DNA of 64,000 bases from Primulina eburnea (GCF_022965805.1 NC_133101.1:10887069-10951068); one strand, 5' to 3'. Shown: positions 47,690 to 60,578, counted from the first letter of the stretch. Program-made: numbers and translations. The notes: generated by a model not told the origin, from the letters alone.

Positions 47690-49859
47690 ATGATGATGAT
47701 GATCATAATAATAATAATAATATTCGATTATAGGATGTTATTACATTTTGGACTTGTTGATGCTATTGTTCTTTATCATCAACAAATACATATATCTAAT
47801 TTTATTATGCATAAAAACTTGGATAACACCCTAAGAGTGCATCGATCAAATAATTTAATTTGGGAATTGTAGAAAAGTGGTATACTACACCATTGTGTAT
47901 GTTCATGTCTACACGAAATGAGCTTTTACGACATCCTCTTTTGTGGTGATTGTGCTTATGATAATCATTTGATAACTGCTCTTGTGAAAGTATAGTGTCA
48001 AGAAACTCATATTTTCCACATTCGAGTTAGCGAGGCCACAATCACACTACAAGATGTTGCGTTAATTTAGGGGCTAAATGTTGATGGTGATCCTATCATC
48101 GGGACTGATGTATCATGCAAGTTTACTGTATGACAAGTTTATTGTTATGATTGGTTAGGTTTTTTGTTACTTGTGGCAGACTTCATATTCAATAGTTTAA
48201 ATTTGACTACTCTGTACTTACACTGTACACAAACAGTACTTGATGAAAATAGTACAGACATAGAAGTGAGACAATACTCCCGATGTGTTGTGATGTTGGT
48301 TATCGGTGGTTGTATGTTACCTGATTCTAAAGCTTGTGCGGTCAAACTGTTGTACTTGAATTTTCTGCAAGATATGCATAAGGTTCGTAGCTATAGTTGG
48401 AAAAGTGTTGTACTTGCATATATATATATATCACGAGTTGTATTCCGCATCTGGATCAAGAAAACAAGAAAATTATACAAAATACAGGTATATTTATTTA
48501 AAAAATTTATTTCAATATATACTCGTTTTTGGTACACATTTATTAAACTCAATTGTTTTGTAGATTTAGACATGGTCAAGAATGATTCCTCTATGTCCTG
48601 AACGCTTATGATACAACCTAATCGCTCGACCTGAAAATCAAAACAACGGTGATAATATTCTTCTAATTTCACCATATGGAGCAAGGTAATAAATGCAACA
48701 TATGATATAAAATTGATAACGTCATCTTTATTTTATAGTATTACGCATTTAATGTACATGCAAATGGAAAAATGTATTCACATGGACACATACACTTACA
48801 CACTATGTGCGAATCATTCGTGATGTAATTGATAAGATCGGAGATTGTCAGATGTTTACATTATATAAACTATAAATTTCATATATGTCATATATTATCA
48901 CTTGGGTATATGATTCGTTTTTTTCATTAATTGTAGTTCAAATGGCTTGTTTACGACCTCGAAGTTGTGGTTTTTTTGTCATTGCCCTTAGAATGTAGAC
49001 ATCACACTATCTGGCGAAGTGTGTGCTCATTGATATGTTTTAACATTGTGGATATGCATCGCCCAAATCGAGTTCTTCGGCAATTTGGAATGTCACAAAA
49101 CATTCAAATACCAGCACTTGATGGAGATCATTTACATGAGTGCTCAAGACGAGGACGCAAAAATTACGATTGGGTCAAACATCATATACTAATGGTGGAT
49201 GCATGGGAAAATTGTCATAATTTGATCGTTGAGAGTAAATTGGTTGAAAATTATAGCATGATATATAAATATGAAACATGGTATGATTCTATAACTCAGC
49301 ATTTCATATTTCCTATCGAGCCGCAACAAATCGATTACGGTTATTAGCCCGAAGATGCATATTTCAGACGTGTTGTGGTAAGTTTTGTTAAACAATTTAT
49401 TTTCAGCACTTTGCATTATTCTATTACAATTTATTACTCGTGTGTTTGATAAGTTTTTTATTTTCATTTTATATTAGAGAGATTGAGCATCGATTTTAAG
49501 GAATTTGTTTGGAGGACTCTTTGTTGACGATCAACTGCGTGAAACATTAGCCGAAGTTGTAAAAATAATATCCAGACCGGTGAGTTACTCTATGAAATGT
49601 CCTTCAGAACACCCGAGCAACAACATCATCATGCTAGGTCTTCAAACAGAAGGCGACGACCGAAAGACGATGATGTAGATGATGAACCATCATTGTGGAC
49701 TCCTGACTGGCGACAAAGCACAAGTACACATTCTCCCACGACTATTTCTTGGGCTCAGAACTCACATGGTACATGTTTTTATTATCTAACAATTTTGTTT
49801 AAATTCACATTCATGTTCTTATTCAACAATATATTTATTTCACCTTCGACGACATAGTT
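47690..49859 (+). pseudogene. plant mobile domain (PMD) gene, decayed, interrupted by gypsy element
   Basis: Pieces of the PMD (aminotransferase-like plant mobile domain) can be read in order: ETHIFHIRVSEATITLQDVA with GLNVDGDPIIG near 48003-48100, MLVIGGCMLPDSKACAVKLL near 48290-48360 and SYSWKSVVLAYIYI near 48390-48430. NIVDMHRPNRVLRQFGM and DYDWVKHH-type sequence (KNYDWVKHH) follow near 49045-49190. Several in-frame stops (for example after VALI and after LIWEL) and frame changes show decay. The family includes Arabidopsis MAIN/MAIL proteins and many copies carried by transposons. The 3' part is split at 49859 by the Ty3/gypsy insertion and continues from 58263. Confidence 0.82.
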
Positions 49860-51684
49860 TGTGGGGACCCGGACGCTAATCAAGTTCTTAATCATAATTG
49901 GGACTAATAATCAATTAAAACAGGGTCTAAATTTTTTTGTTTTAAAATGCGGAACGTAGTGAAATCAAACCATATATACATATCAGTATATATATAAAAT
50001 ACAACTCCTGTATCACAAACATTTATTCAAACTAGGGTTTAAACTAAAGTCAAGTGTTTAACCCTACTTCTAGTCCAAGTCCGGTGCCACCACTCTAATC
50101 ACGATCTAGCTCTTCATCTCCTCGACCCTGAACCTGTCCCACCTGTTGTCAAGTACACATACAGACAAGACAACAGCCGGATATACCGGTGAGAATATAA
50201 TCCCCAGTATAAATCAATGAAACATGCAATCATATAAACAATATAAAGCATGTAATCAGGTAACATGAATATGTATCATACTCCGAAACATAAACAAAAA
50301 TCTACAATACTCGTAGCTACATCGTTTAAGACTAGACTCAATCCTAGTCTAGGGATCCCGGTTTCCAGATGTGGTATTCCTATATCGAATTCCGTAAAGG
50401 AGGGAACCATAATATTTATTACTCGATATAACCAGTGCCCCGGTATTCCTATATCGAATTCCGTAATAGAAGAATTCCAACCCCTTTACTCGATATAACC
50501 AAATATGGTGTTCCTATATCGAATTCCGTAATGAATTCCATTACTCGATATAACCATACATCCAGTGTCCTGACCTATCCGTCATGGACTGTAGCTCTAT
50601 CGCTAGCATCCTATCTTGTGACATCGTGCAATGTGCCGTGGCGATACCACCACTATCCGGCACGGTGTGTCACAAGACAGTTCGACTAATACCTGTTGTC
50701 TAAATATCAAGAGAACAAGTATATTAATCAAATAAATGCAAATATCAATGCAATAAATAAAGTATGTGATTTAGGAAACCCAAGTCCAAGCCGACTCAAG
50801 TCCATCTCCCAATACCACATTGACTTATACCTTTCGTTGCAGTCTCGGTTTCCTGCTCAGTCGAAGTCCTGAATTCACAGTCTGTCTGGTAATGACAATA
50901 TGAATAATCTTATGTCAATATACCACTCGAATCAATAACAATCTGATAATTCTTGATTTAATTCAAAATCAACGGCATAACGGTACCATTCCAATATCCC
51001 CGTCTATACCAATTCACCAGATAATAGTTACAATCTATAACCTATATCCAGTACAATCCCTACTCAATCCATACTCCAAATCTGTCCGGTATCAACTGAT
51101 TATTATCAGAAAATCATAACAATTCCGTAATCAGTCTATTTCTTAATCTGACTTCGATTCTACGATGTCTAACATGTCAAGCACATCATATATGAGTTCC
51201 ATTCAATTCTGACAATATCATAATTTCAAGACATGTCAAAACGTAGCAAAACTTACGTCCAGTTGTAGCCTACGTCGCTAGGAACTCGGTACCGAAGTCG
51301 GATTCAAAATCAGACGGACGGATTTTGCACAACCACAATTCTAGTGAATGAAGAACTGCTTGAGAGTTCGAGGACGAAATCGTGTCTCAGAGGGGGAGAA
51401 TTGTAAGGCCCAAGATGTCATCATTGATTTTAATTTTCGGATGGCATTTTAGTAATTATTGGAGTAAAATGGCATTTTCGTAATTATGGGAGGCAATGGC
51501 ATTTTCGTAATTATTGGAGGAAAATGGCATTTTCGTAATTATGGAGACAATGGCATTTTCGTAAATTTTGAGAAAATTGGCAAAATTTGGGAGATTGCCA
51601 CGTACGAAGGTTGCATGTGATATATATATAAAATTCAGATTTCTTTCCTCCACCTTCCCGAGACAGAAACCGAAATTCCCCTTA
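49860..51684 (-). repeat. 3' LTR of gypsy element, with internal inversion
   Basis: 49860-51357 is collinear with 56472-57969 of the other LTR (constant offset 6612). Ten bases of the other LTR (57970-57979) have no equivalent. 51402-51684 (283 bp) is the exact-length reverse complement of 57980-58262. Between them, 51358-51401 is the internal polypurine tract region, also inverted. Confidence 0.92.
51358..51684 (+). other. inverted segment: polypurine tract plus first 283 bp of LTR
   Basis: The plus strand reads gttcgaggacgaaat, then cagagggggagaat, then tgtaaggcccaagatg. This is the end of the internal region, the polypurine tract and the LTR start in their own sense. The neighbouring pol gene (51734 upward) and the rest of the LTR read on the minus strand. 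The segment is therefore flipped relative to its element. Confidence 0.9.
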
Positions 51685-51733
51685 GCAATCATATCCTATG
51701 CAATCATATCAGAACTGAAATAGTAAATTCACA

Positions 51734-54700
51734 TCAGTGGAATAACTCTGGGAATTCCTGTCTCATGTCTGATTCAGTCTCCCAAGTGGCTTCTTCAATA
51801 CCATGACGAGTCCATTGAACTTTCACAAGAGGAATCATCTTTGTTCTGAGCTGTTTTTCTTTACGATCGATAATCCGAATCGGTTTCTCGACATAACTCA
51901 ATGTCTCATCCAGCTCAGTCTCGTCTGGTTGAATAACATGGGAATCATCAGGGAGATATTTCCGCAGCATTGATACATGAAAAACATCATGTATCCCAGA
52001 TAATGAAGGCGGTAATGCTAGTCGATAGGCACGATCTCCTACCTTCTCGAGAATTTCATAAGGACCTACGTATCGTGGAGACAATTTCCCTTTCTTGCCG
52101 AATCTGACAACACCTCTGAAAGGAGAAATCTTCAGGAATACTCGGTCTCCTACTTCAAATACCAACGGTCATCGTCTGAGGTTGGCATATTTGGCTTGTC
52201 TGTCCTGAGCTGCCTTCATTTTCCTCTGAATCAGCTTTACTTTCTCAGTCATATCTCTGATCATATCCGGTCCAGTCTCAGGAACTTCAGAGATATCATC
52301 CCAGTAAAGTGGGGATCTGCATTTCTTTCCGTACAACGCTTCGAATGGAGCCATCTCAATACTAGTCTGATAGCTATTGTTGTACGAAAACTCGCAAAGA
52401 GGCAATGCATCTTGCCAATTAGTGCTAAAATCCAGCACTACCGCTCTCAGCATATCTTCCAGGGTCTGGATAGTTCGCTCTGACTGTCCATCGGTCTGTG
52501 GATGATATGCGGTGCTCAAATGTAACTTCGTACCAAGAGCTTGCTGCAAACTCTGCCAGAAGTGCGAAGTGAACCGAGGATCACGGTCTGAAACAATCGA
52601 CTTCGGCACTCCATGCAATCTAATCACTTCTCGGACATAGATATCAGCCATCTGATCATATCGGTACGTCATCTTGTATGGAATAAAACATGCAGATTTG
52701 GTCAATCGATCAATCACAACCCAAACTGCATCGTAACCCCGGGAGGATCTCGGCAACTGTGTTACAAAATCCATGGAAATGTGATCCCATTTCCATTCAG
52801 GAATGGACAAACTCTGTAACAATCCTCCTGGTTTCTTTCTTTCAGCCTTCACCTGTTGGCAATTCAGACACTTGGCTACAAATTCAGTCACATCAGATTT
52901 CATTTGTTTCCACCAATACTGTGTCTTTAAATCATTGTACATTTTCCTACCACCAGGATGAATGCTAAAACGACTGTTGTGCGCTTCTGTCAATATTCGC
53001 TGTCTCAATTCTGAAACATTTGGCACAACAATACGATTATTCACATACAAGACATTGTCACGAATCTGATATTCCGATTGATGTCCAGTTCTAACTATCG
53101 CAATCGACTTCTGTACATTCTGATCAACTTTCTGAGCTTCTTTAATTTTCAGAAGCAGCTCTGGTTCAGCTCGAACAGCACACAATCTCAGCGGCTGACG
53201 ATCTGTCTCAAATACTAATCCAGACAGACAGCAATCTTCAATCAAATTCGATACACCCATCGTCGATAAGGATAGTGCACATACCTTTCGACTCAGTGCA
53301 TCTGCTGCTGCATTGGACTTCCCTGGATAATACTTGATTTCACAATCGAAGTCTTTCAATAAATCCAGCCATCTTCGCTGTCTCATATTCAATTCAGATT
53401 GTGAAAACAGATATTTCAAGCTTTTATGATCAGAATATATTTCGAATTTCTCACCGTACAGGTAATGTCGCCATATCTTCAATGCAAAGACTATGGCTGC
53501 CAATTCAAGATCATGAATTGGGTAACGAGTCTCATGTGGTTTCAATTGTCTAGAGGCATAGGCAATCACATGCCCTCGCTGCATTAAAACACAACCCAAT
53601 CCTCGGTGAGATGCATCACAATAAACGACAAAATCACCAGTACCTGAAGGAATCGTCAACACAGGCGCACTGGTTAATCTTTTCTTTAACTCAAGAAAAC
53701 TGGTCTCACATTCCTCAGACCAATTAAACGGGGCATTCTTCTGAGTTAACTGTGTAATAGGCTTGGCAATACTCGAAAAATCTTGGATAAAACGTCGGTA
53801 ATACCCTGCCAAACCCATAAAACTGCGAATTTCCGGCACAGATGTAGGTCTCGGCCAAGAAATCACTGCCTCAACCTTACTAGGATCAACTGATATACCG
53901 TCTCCCGATATAATGTGACCCAAAAACACAACCTGTTTCAGCCAAAACTCGCATTTTGACAATTTAGCATACAGCTTCTCAGTTCTCAGAATTCTCAATA
54001 CAGTCCTCAGATGATTAGCATGCTCAATCATATTCTTTGAATAAATCAATATATCATCAATGAATATGATCACAAAATCATCCAAGTATTTCTGAAAGAC
54101 GCGGTTCATCAATCCCATAAATACCGCTGGTGCATTCGTCAAACCAAAAGGCATGACAATAAACTCATAATGTCCATACCTCGTTCTGAATGCTGTCTTT
54201 GAGATATCAGAGTCCCTGACTCTCAGTTGATGGTATCCAGATCTCAAGTCGATCTTGGAATACACAGATGAACCTTGCAACTGATCAAACAAATCATCAA
54301 TACGAGGCAATGGGTATTTATTCTTTACCGTTGCCTTATTCAGTTGCCTATAGTCGATACAGAGTCTCATCGACCCGTCTTTCTTTCTCACGAACAGTAC
54401 TGGAGCACCCCAAGGAGATACACTCGGTCTGATATATCCCTTGGCCAGTAAATCCTCCAACTGTTCCTTCAACTCCTTCAACTCGATCGGTGCCATCCTG
54501 TAAGGAGCTCTTGAAATCGGAACTGTTCCTGGCATTAATTCTATGCTGAAGTCTATCTCTCGAATCGGAGGCAATCCAGGAATCTCATCTGGAAAGACAT
54601 CAGCAAACTCACACACCACTGGCAAATCCGCCAATGCTGGGCTCGTTTTCAGTAAGTCAACTGAATATACCAGGAATCCATCCGCTCCCTTCTGCAATAA

Positions 54701-56230
54701 TCGAGTCATATTTATGGCAGATATCAAAGGAATTCTGGCTCGAGAACCCTTACCATAAAATTTCCACTCCTTAGCCATCTCAGGTCTGAATCGAACTATC
54801 TTGTGGAAACAATCGACTGTAGCTCGGTACTTGGTCAACATGTCGATGCCGACAATGCAATCAAAATCAGATAAACCAAGAACAATACAGTCTAAATCAA
54901 TCGTATGCCCATCGTACTGCAGTATACACGATTTCACAGATTTCACCGATATCAAACCTGTTCCTAACGGAGACGTGACAGATACTACAGTAGCTAAGGA
55001 CTCAACAGGCAATGAATGCATTAAAGCAAATCGCTCAGACATAAAAGTATGTGATGCACCAGTATCAATCAATACGTAAGCAGGATAACCAGAAATAAAA
55101 CAGTTACCTGCAACTACATCATCAGGTGCATCCTGAGCTTGCTCCTCAGTCAAAGCAAACAATCGGGCCTGCTGTCTAGGAGGCTGGCTCGCGGTCTGGC
55201 CCCCTCCTGGCCTCTGCTGTGACAGAGTAAACGGTACTGGCTGAAAAGTATGCACGGCAGATGGTCGCCTACCGGTCTGAGTCGCTGATCCAGATGACTC
55301 AGCTGCCTGCGATCCCTGGGCACCCCTCTGGGGACACACTCGAGCAAAGTGTCCTTGCTGTCCACAATTACGACAGCTGCCAGTCACTCCTCGGCACTGA
55401 TCTGTGGAATGCCTCCCTCCACAAGTACCACAGTAAGGTCCTGTATAGCTCTGGCCCTGACCAGTCTGTCTAGAGCCACTCGAACTGGACGAGCTAGTTC
55501 CAGCTTTCTTGAATTTCTTCCCTTTAGCTTTCAAGAAGTCTTTCTTCCCACTTCCACTGCCGCTCTCAAGTCGAGGAAATGGTGGAGGCATCTGCGAGCT
55601 CGGGGCTGAAGGCACAAACGAAGCCTCTTTCTGCCTCATCAGGCCTGCCTCGGCTCCCTTGGCTCTATTCAGGGCATCGGTGAAATTGTTGGGCCTCCCA
55701 GTATTCACCAGCGTAAAAATCTCAGGATTTAGGCCATTTATGAATTGGTCTGCTACGGCCTCATCATGTTCAGCTACGTGGGGAGCAAATCGAAGCAATG
55801 TCGAAAACTTAGCCACATAATCTTCAATGTTCAACTGGCCTTGTTTCAGGTTTGCAAACTCGGCTCCCTTGTCCTTCCTATAAGAAACTGGAAAGAACCG
55901 CAGATAGAATTCAGTCTTAAATACATTCCAGGTAACGGCCATACCTCGCTGTTCCAATGCCCTTTTTGTCGTGATCCACCAGTGTTTAGCAACGTCATGC
56001 AACTGGTGTATTATCAGTTTCGCCCTCTTTTCCTCAGTATACTCCAAAGAGTCAAACAGTGATTCAATGTCGTCCAACCAACTTTCACAATCCACGGAGT
56101 TCTCCGTTCCTTTCAAAGTCGGTGGGTGAAATGACTGAAACCGTTTCAGCAATTTCTCCATTGCTGTAGGTGTCACATCCATGGGAGGATTCGAGGTACT
56201 CCCCTGTTCTGGCATTCTCCTCGGAGGCAT
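51734..56230 (-). pseudogene. gypsy gag-pol polyprotein with a single nonsense codon
   Basis: One frame runs from the Met at 56230 ([13 protein letters not shown]) to the stop at 51734, broken only by TGA at 52171-52169 where the family has an arginine. CGA to TGA by cytosine deamination is a likely route. Order: gag with [16 protein letters not shown]; zinc knuckles [13 protein letters not shown] and [14 protein letters not shown]; protease [12 protein letters not shown]; reverse transcriptase with catalytic FIDD (family YxDD); RNase H with [10 protein letters not shown]; and integrase with a CLNCQ zinc site and acidic residues in [17 protein letters not shown] and DGQSERTIQ. After the stop comes the integrase C-terminus with a chromodomain-like tail (VKVQWTRHGIEEATWE), which points to the Tekay/Del group. 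Without read-through the tail that may direct chromatin targeting is lost. Confidence 0.94.
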
Positions 56231-56454
56231 ATCTGATAACCAAAAAGGTTAGCAGTTCCAACAATATTCCTGTTTCAAGTCTCCCTGGATCATCTTACAG
56301 CTGATCCATTCCAATAATACATAATACCATATCAATAGCAGATAAGTCAGGTAACATGTATTAAAGCAGTAAACATGCTAGCAATCAAAAGCAAGGAAAG
56401 AAAATCTCATTCTACCCCGCTCACTAGCTCCTATCTCAATCTCAAGGATCTATC
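56231..56454 (-). other. gypsy 5' leader between gag start and primer-binding site
   Basis: Non-coding internal region of the gypsy element. Nothing else was recognised in it. Confidence 0.6.
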
Positions 56455-56466
56455 GCTCTGATACCA
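56455..56466 (-). other. primer-binding site of gypsy element
   Basis: gctctgatacca on the plus strand is tggtatcagagc in element sense. It lies 5 nt inside the 5' LTR end. Confidence 0.92.
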
Positions 56467-56471
56467 CCTGT

Positions 56472-58262
56472 TGTGGGGACCCGGACGCTAATCAAGTTCT
56501 TAATCATAATTGGGACTAATAATCAATTAAAACAGGGTCTAAATTTTTTTGTTTTAAAATGCGGAACGTAGTGAAATCAAACCATATATACATATCAGTA
56601 TATATATAAAATACAACTCCTGTATCACAAACATTTATTCAAACTAGGGTTTAAACTAAAGTCAAGTGTTTAACCCTACTTCTAGTCCAAGTCCGGTGCC
56701 ACCACTCTAATCACGATCTAGCTCTTCATCTCCTCGACCCTGAACCTGTCCCACCTGTTGTCAAGTACACATACAGACAAGACAACAGCCGGATATACCG
56801 GTGAGAATATAATCCCCAGTATAAATCAATGAAACATGCAATCATATAAACAATATAAAGCATGTAATCAGGTAACATGAATATGTATCATACTCCGAAA
56901 CATAAACAAAAATCTACAATACTCGTAGCTACATCGTTTAAGACTAGACTCAATCCTAGTCTAGGGATCCCGGTTTCCAGATGTGGTATTCCTATATCGA
57001 ATTCCGTAAAGGAGGGAACCATAATATTTATTACTCGATATAACCAGTGCCCCGGTATTCCTATATCGAATTCCGTAATAGAAGAATTCCAACCCCTTTA
57101 CTCGATATAACCAAATATGGTGTTCCTATATCGAATTCCGTAATGAATTCCATTACTCGATATAACCATACATCCAGTGTCCTGACCTATCCGTCATGGA
57201 CTGTAGCTCTATCGCTAGCATCCTATCTTGTGACATCGTGCAATGTGCCGTGGCGATACCACCACTATCCGGCACGGTGTGTCACAAGACAGTTCGACTA
57301 ATACCTGTTGTCTAAATATCAAGAGAACAAGTATATTAATCAAATAAATGCAAATATCAATGCAATAAATAAAGTATGTGATTTAGGAAACCCAAGTCCA
57401 AGCCGACTCAAGTCCATCTCCCAATACCACATTGACTTATACCTTTCGTTGCAGTCTCGGTTTCCTGCTCAGTCGAAGTCCTGAATTCACAGTCTGTCTG
57501 GTAATGACAATATGAATAATCTTATGTCAATATACCACTCGAATCAATAACAATCTGATAATTCTTGATTTAATTCAAAATCAACGGCATAACGGTACCA
57601 TTCCAATATCCCCGTCTATACCAATTCACCAGATAATAGTTACAATCTATAACCTATATCCAGTACAATCCCTACTCAATCCATACTCCAAATCTGTCCG
57701 GTATCAACTGATTATTATCAGAAAATCATAACAATTCCGTAATCAGTCTATTTCTTAATCTGACTTCGATTCTACGATGTCTAACATGTCAAGCACATCA
57801 TATATGAGTTCCATTCAATTCTGACAATATCATAATTTCAAGACATGTCAAAACGTAGCAAAACTTACGTCCAGTTGTAGCCTACGTCGCTAGGAACTCG
57901 GTACCGAAGTCGGATTCAAAATCAGACGGACGGATTTTGCACAACCACAATTCTAGTGAATGAAGAACTTGAGAATTGTTAAGGGGAATTTCGGTTTCTG
58001 TCTCGGGAAGGTGGAGGAAAGAAATCTGAATTTTATATATATATCACATGCAACCTTCGTACGTGGCAATCTCCCAAATTTTGCCAATTTTCTCAAAATT
58101 TACGAAAATGCCATTGTCTCCATAATTACGAAAATGCCATTTTCCTCCAATAATTACGAAAATGCCATTGCCTCCCATAATTACGAAAATGCCATTTTAC
58201 TCCAATAATTACTAAAATGCCATCCGAAAATTAAAATCAATGATGACATCTTGGGCCTTACA
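56472..58262 (-). repeat. 5' LTR of gypsy element, intact, 1791 bp
   Basis: In element sense it begins TGTAAGGCCCAAG at 58262 and ends CCCCACA at 56472, followed by the primer-binding site. Near 58070-58220 the word cgaaaatgccatt is tandemly repeated at about 35-bp spacing, a small internal array. The 77- and 84-codon open frames in it recur unchanged in the other LTR and are not genes. Confidence 0.94.
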
Positions 58263-60275
58263 TAGTTGCCCATAACTTTTGGTTGGGCTTCCACCTCACA
58301 TGGTACATTTTTAAATATCAACGCAATTTCTTTATATTATCGAAGTGAATGTTTATATTCACCTCCACGTTCTTATTCAACATCATATTTTTTAAAACTT
58401 TCAGAGAGGGTCTCTCCTCAACAACATTAATGATGCCACGATGTCTATCGGAGATAAGGCACACACCAATGAACCCTCAAACCACATGCTAGCATAGATG
58501 TTCCAAAAACCATTTCCAAAATTCGTATGCGTCCTCATCGACAATGACAAATGCCAAGTGTATGATTTGGTTGTTTGCATCTAAACTCATAGCTATAAGC
58601 ATCTCGTGCTTGTACTTCGTGCACAAATGAGTACCAACAACATTAATTATTTTTCGACAATGTCGGAACCCATCTATTTATGGTCGGAAGGCCAAAACAC
58701 GTAGTTTAACACCTTCAATTTAGAATTGTATCTCGGTAAATGGTTCCACTCTACAATAGTACATGTATTGTACTTCACAAGGGCACCCATGTGTCTTGGC
58801 AAAAGACGTACTTAACTCTCCCATGTACCATATACATTTTTAAACTGTATCATGCCTTATCATATGAGATTTTATAATTATATCGATCTTTGACAAGTTG
58901 GATAACATATTTAATCTCACACGAAGGATCACACTGAACAATACCGGCAAGTGTTTTTGCAATCATGTTTTTGTCCAAGTTATGGTGGTCTAAACCCACC
59001 ACGCTAGACATACATATATGTGGACCACCATATTTCGTGATCTTGAAATACCCCAATTTTTATTTTAACGATGCATGAAGACCCCATCAACAGTTGATAT
59101 TCGAATATTTGTTTTTATGACAAATTTTCCACAAATTATTTGTACTCTCTACAACTTGATATTCACGTCGAGCAACTCTAACCGAAAAGTATTTAACTGC
59201 GGCTATCAAATGCTTTTTATCTTTAAAAACCATGTTCGTGAAAAGTTCTCCTCCATCTATGTTGTAATAAATCAAATTCAATGCACATGGAATTCCAACC
59301 GAATCAGGGCATTGCTCATCATATATTGTACTAATGAATTGAGGTACGTCATATAAGGAACCAACAGGTAGGACGGATAATGGTAATGCATCGGGTCGGT
59401 GTTCAAGATTTAAAATGCCTTCAAAAGCATATGCATGCATATGATCACTTGTGTCGGTATGAGATGGACCAATATCGGCAAATGTGGCATTTTCGTCTTC
59501 ATGTTCATCTTCATCTGTTTCACTTACAGTTGTATCAGGTTTAGTAAATATTTTGGTGGAGTCAAGGTGAACATCTAATGACAACTCACGTGATCTTTGT
59601 TTATCAGGTACGACAGGTCTCAATACATGACCCGATCCACTAAGATGCTCACTCTGTGAAAAATCGAAACCTGCATGATTTGTGTCAACCGAGTACCATC
59701 TTCTTGCACCAGAATCCAATCCTCATGTGGAAATCGGCCAGCTAACATTTTCTTCTACGGTGCCCGTAATATAACAATCTCATCCTCCAGTCCAATCATC
59801 CTAATTAAATCGCTTTTCACCTATTGGTTCGAAAAAAACAGCAGCGGAAGTACCAACTTCATCATTAAATCCATCGAATTGAACCCTTCAGTTATACGTG
59901 GAATGTATGATTCAGGAACCTCAACACGTACATTATGCTCGATGAAATCCATTTCGATATACAATTCAATGCACCATATTTCGTTAATAGAATCCAGCAT
60001 AAACTGCAAATTGTCGTCATCATTGATGTCAAGATGTACTTCTACACAATGTGACTTATCCATATAGGAATATTTTGTTGACAATTTGAACTTTCAATAT
60101 TTGTCAGACGGTACACTATTTCCTTCAATTCATGAAAATTAATAGATCTTGGTATTTGTATTGCCCTCAACGTAGTGGTATTATATTTTGCAGTGTGATG
60201 TCCTATAATAACATTAGCACCTACGAATAAAAGTACCGACACTCCGTCCATTCCTATATGTAAAAAAAATTGCAA
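58263..60275 (-). pseudogene. Mutator-like (MULE) transposase, decayed
   Basis: Reading leftwards on the minus strand, an N-terminal part (60275-59087) ends in a MuDR-type module: MVFKDKKHLIAAVKYFSVRV and REYQVVESTNNLWKICHKN. At 59056-58850 comes GGPHICMSSVVGLDHHNLDK with IVQCDPSCEIKYVIQLV, the usual linker. From about 58650 the catalytic region reads GTHLCTKYKHEMLIAMSLDA, HLAFVIVDEDAYEFWKWFL and CLISDRHRGIINVVEER. The residue before GTHL, aspartate in active MULEs, is valine here, and stops interrupt the frame. The gene points towards the PMD pseudogene. Both probably belong to one old transposon or to two neighbours. Bases 58263 to about 58390 also hold the PMD side of the gypsy target site. 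Confidence 0.85.
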
Positions 60276-60578
60276 TAGATTTTACAAAATAAACAAGTGA
60301 TAATAAATTTTTTAAATTACAATTGAATAAAAAAATGTAGAATATCATAAAATAATACACTCTAAAATTAATTTACATATGCTTTGATTTTTATTAGAAT
60401 TAATTATAAGAATGATGATGATAATGCTAAATTTGTTTGACTATACTATTAATATCAACAATAATAATATTTTTTTATGATAATTAATTTCATACTAAAT
60501 AGGCAAAAAATTAATAGTAAAATCGTTTAATAATAAATTTTATATTAGTCTCGAATCACATCGAATTAGGTGAGGTCG
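60276..60578. other. AT-rich stretch, including possible Cassandra internal DNA
   Basis: The right part (about 60480-60578) follows the Cassandra primer-binding site and may be its internal domain. A second LTR is not found here. Nothing else was recognised. Confidence 0.45.

Larger units (their letters stand above)
49860..58262 (-). mobile_element. Ty3/gypsy chromovirus (Tekay/Del-like), nearly full length, 8403 bp
   Basis: A perfect 5-bp target duplication TAGTT (49855-49859 and 58263-58267) flanks the element. The 5' LTR is at 56472-58262, read on the minus strand from TGTAAGGCCC to CCCCACA. The primer-binding site is at 56455-56466. Gag-pol is at 51734-56230. The 3' LTR at the left is complete in content apart from a 10-bp gap, but its first 283 bp and the polypurine tract are inverted. 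Outer LTR parts (49860-51357 versus 56472-57969) align with no gap and look identical in the lines I compared, so the insertion is young. Confidence 0.96.

Noticed and set aside
49860..51357. Left gypsy LTR as simply truncated
   Set aside because: The missing 283 bp are present next to it in inverted orientation, so rearrangement and not loss is the better reading.
58070..58220. CRISPR-like array (cgaaaatgccatt repeated at regular spacing)
   Set aside because: The spacers are near-identical and it lies in a plant retrotransposon LTR; it is a small tandem repeat.
49860..58262. LTR open frames of 77 and 84 codons that occur twice, unchanged
   Set aside because: They lie inside the two LTRs and are identical because the LTRs are duplicates; there is no domain or coding signature.
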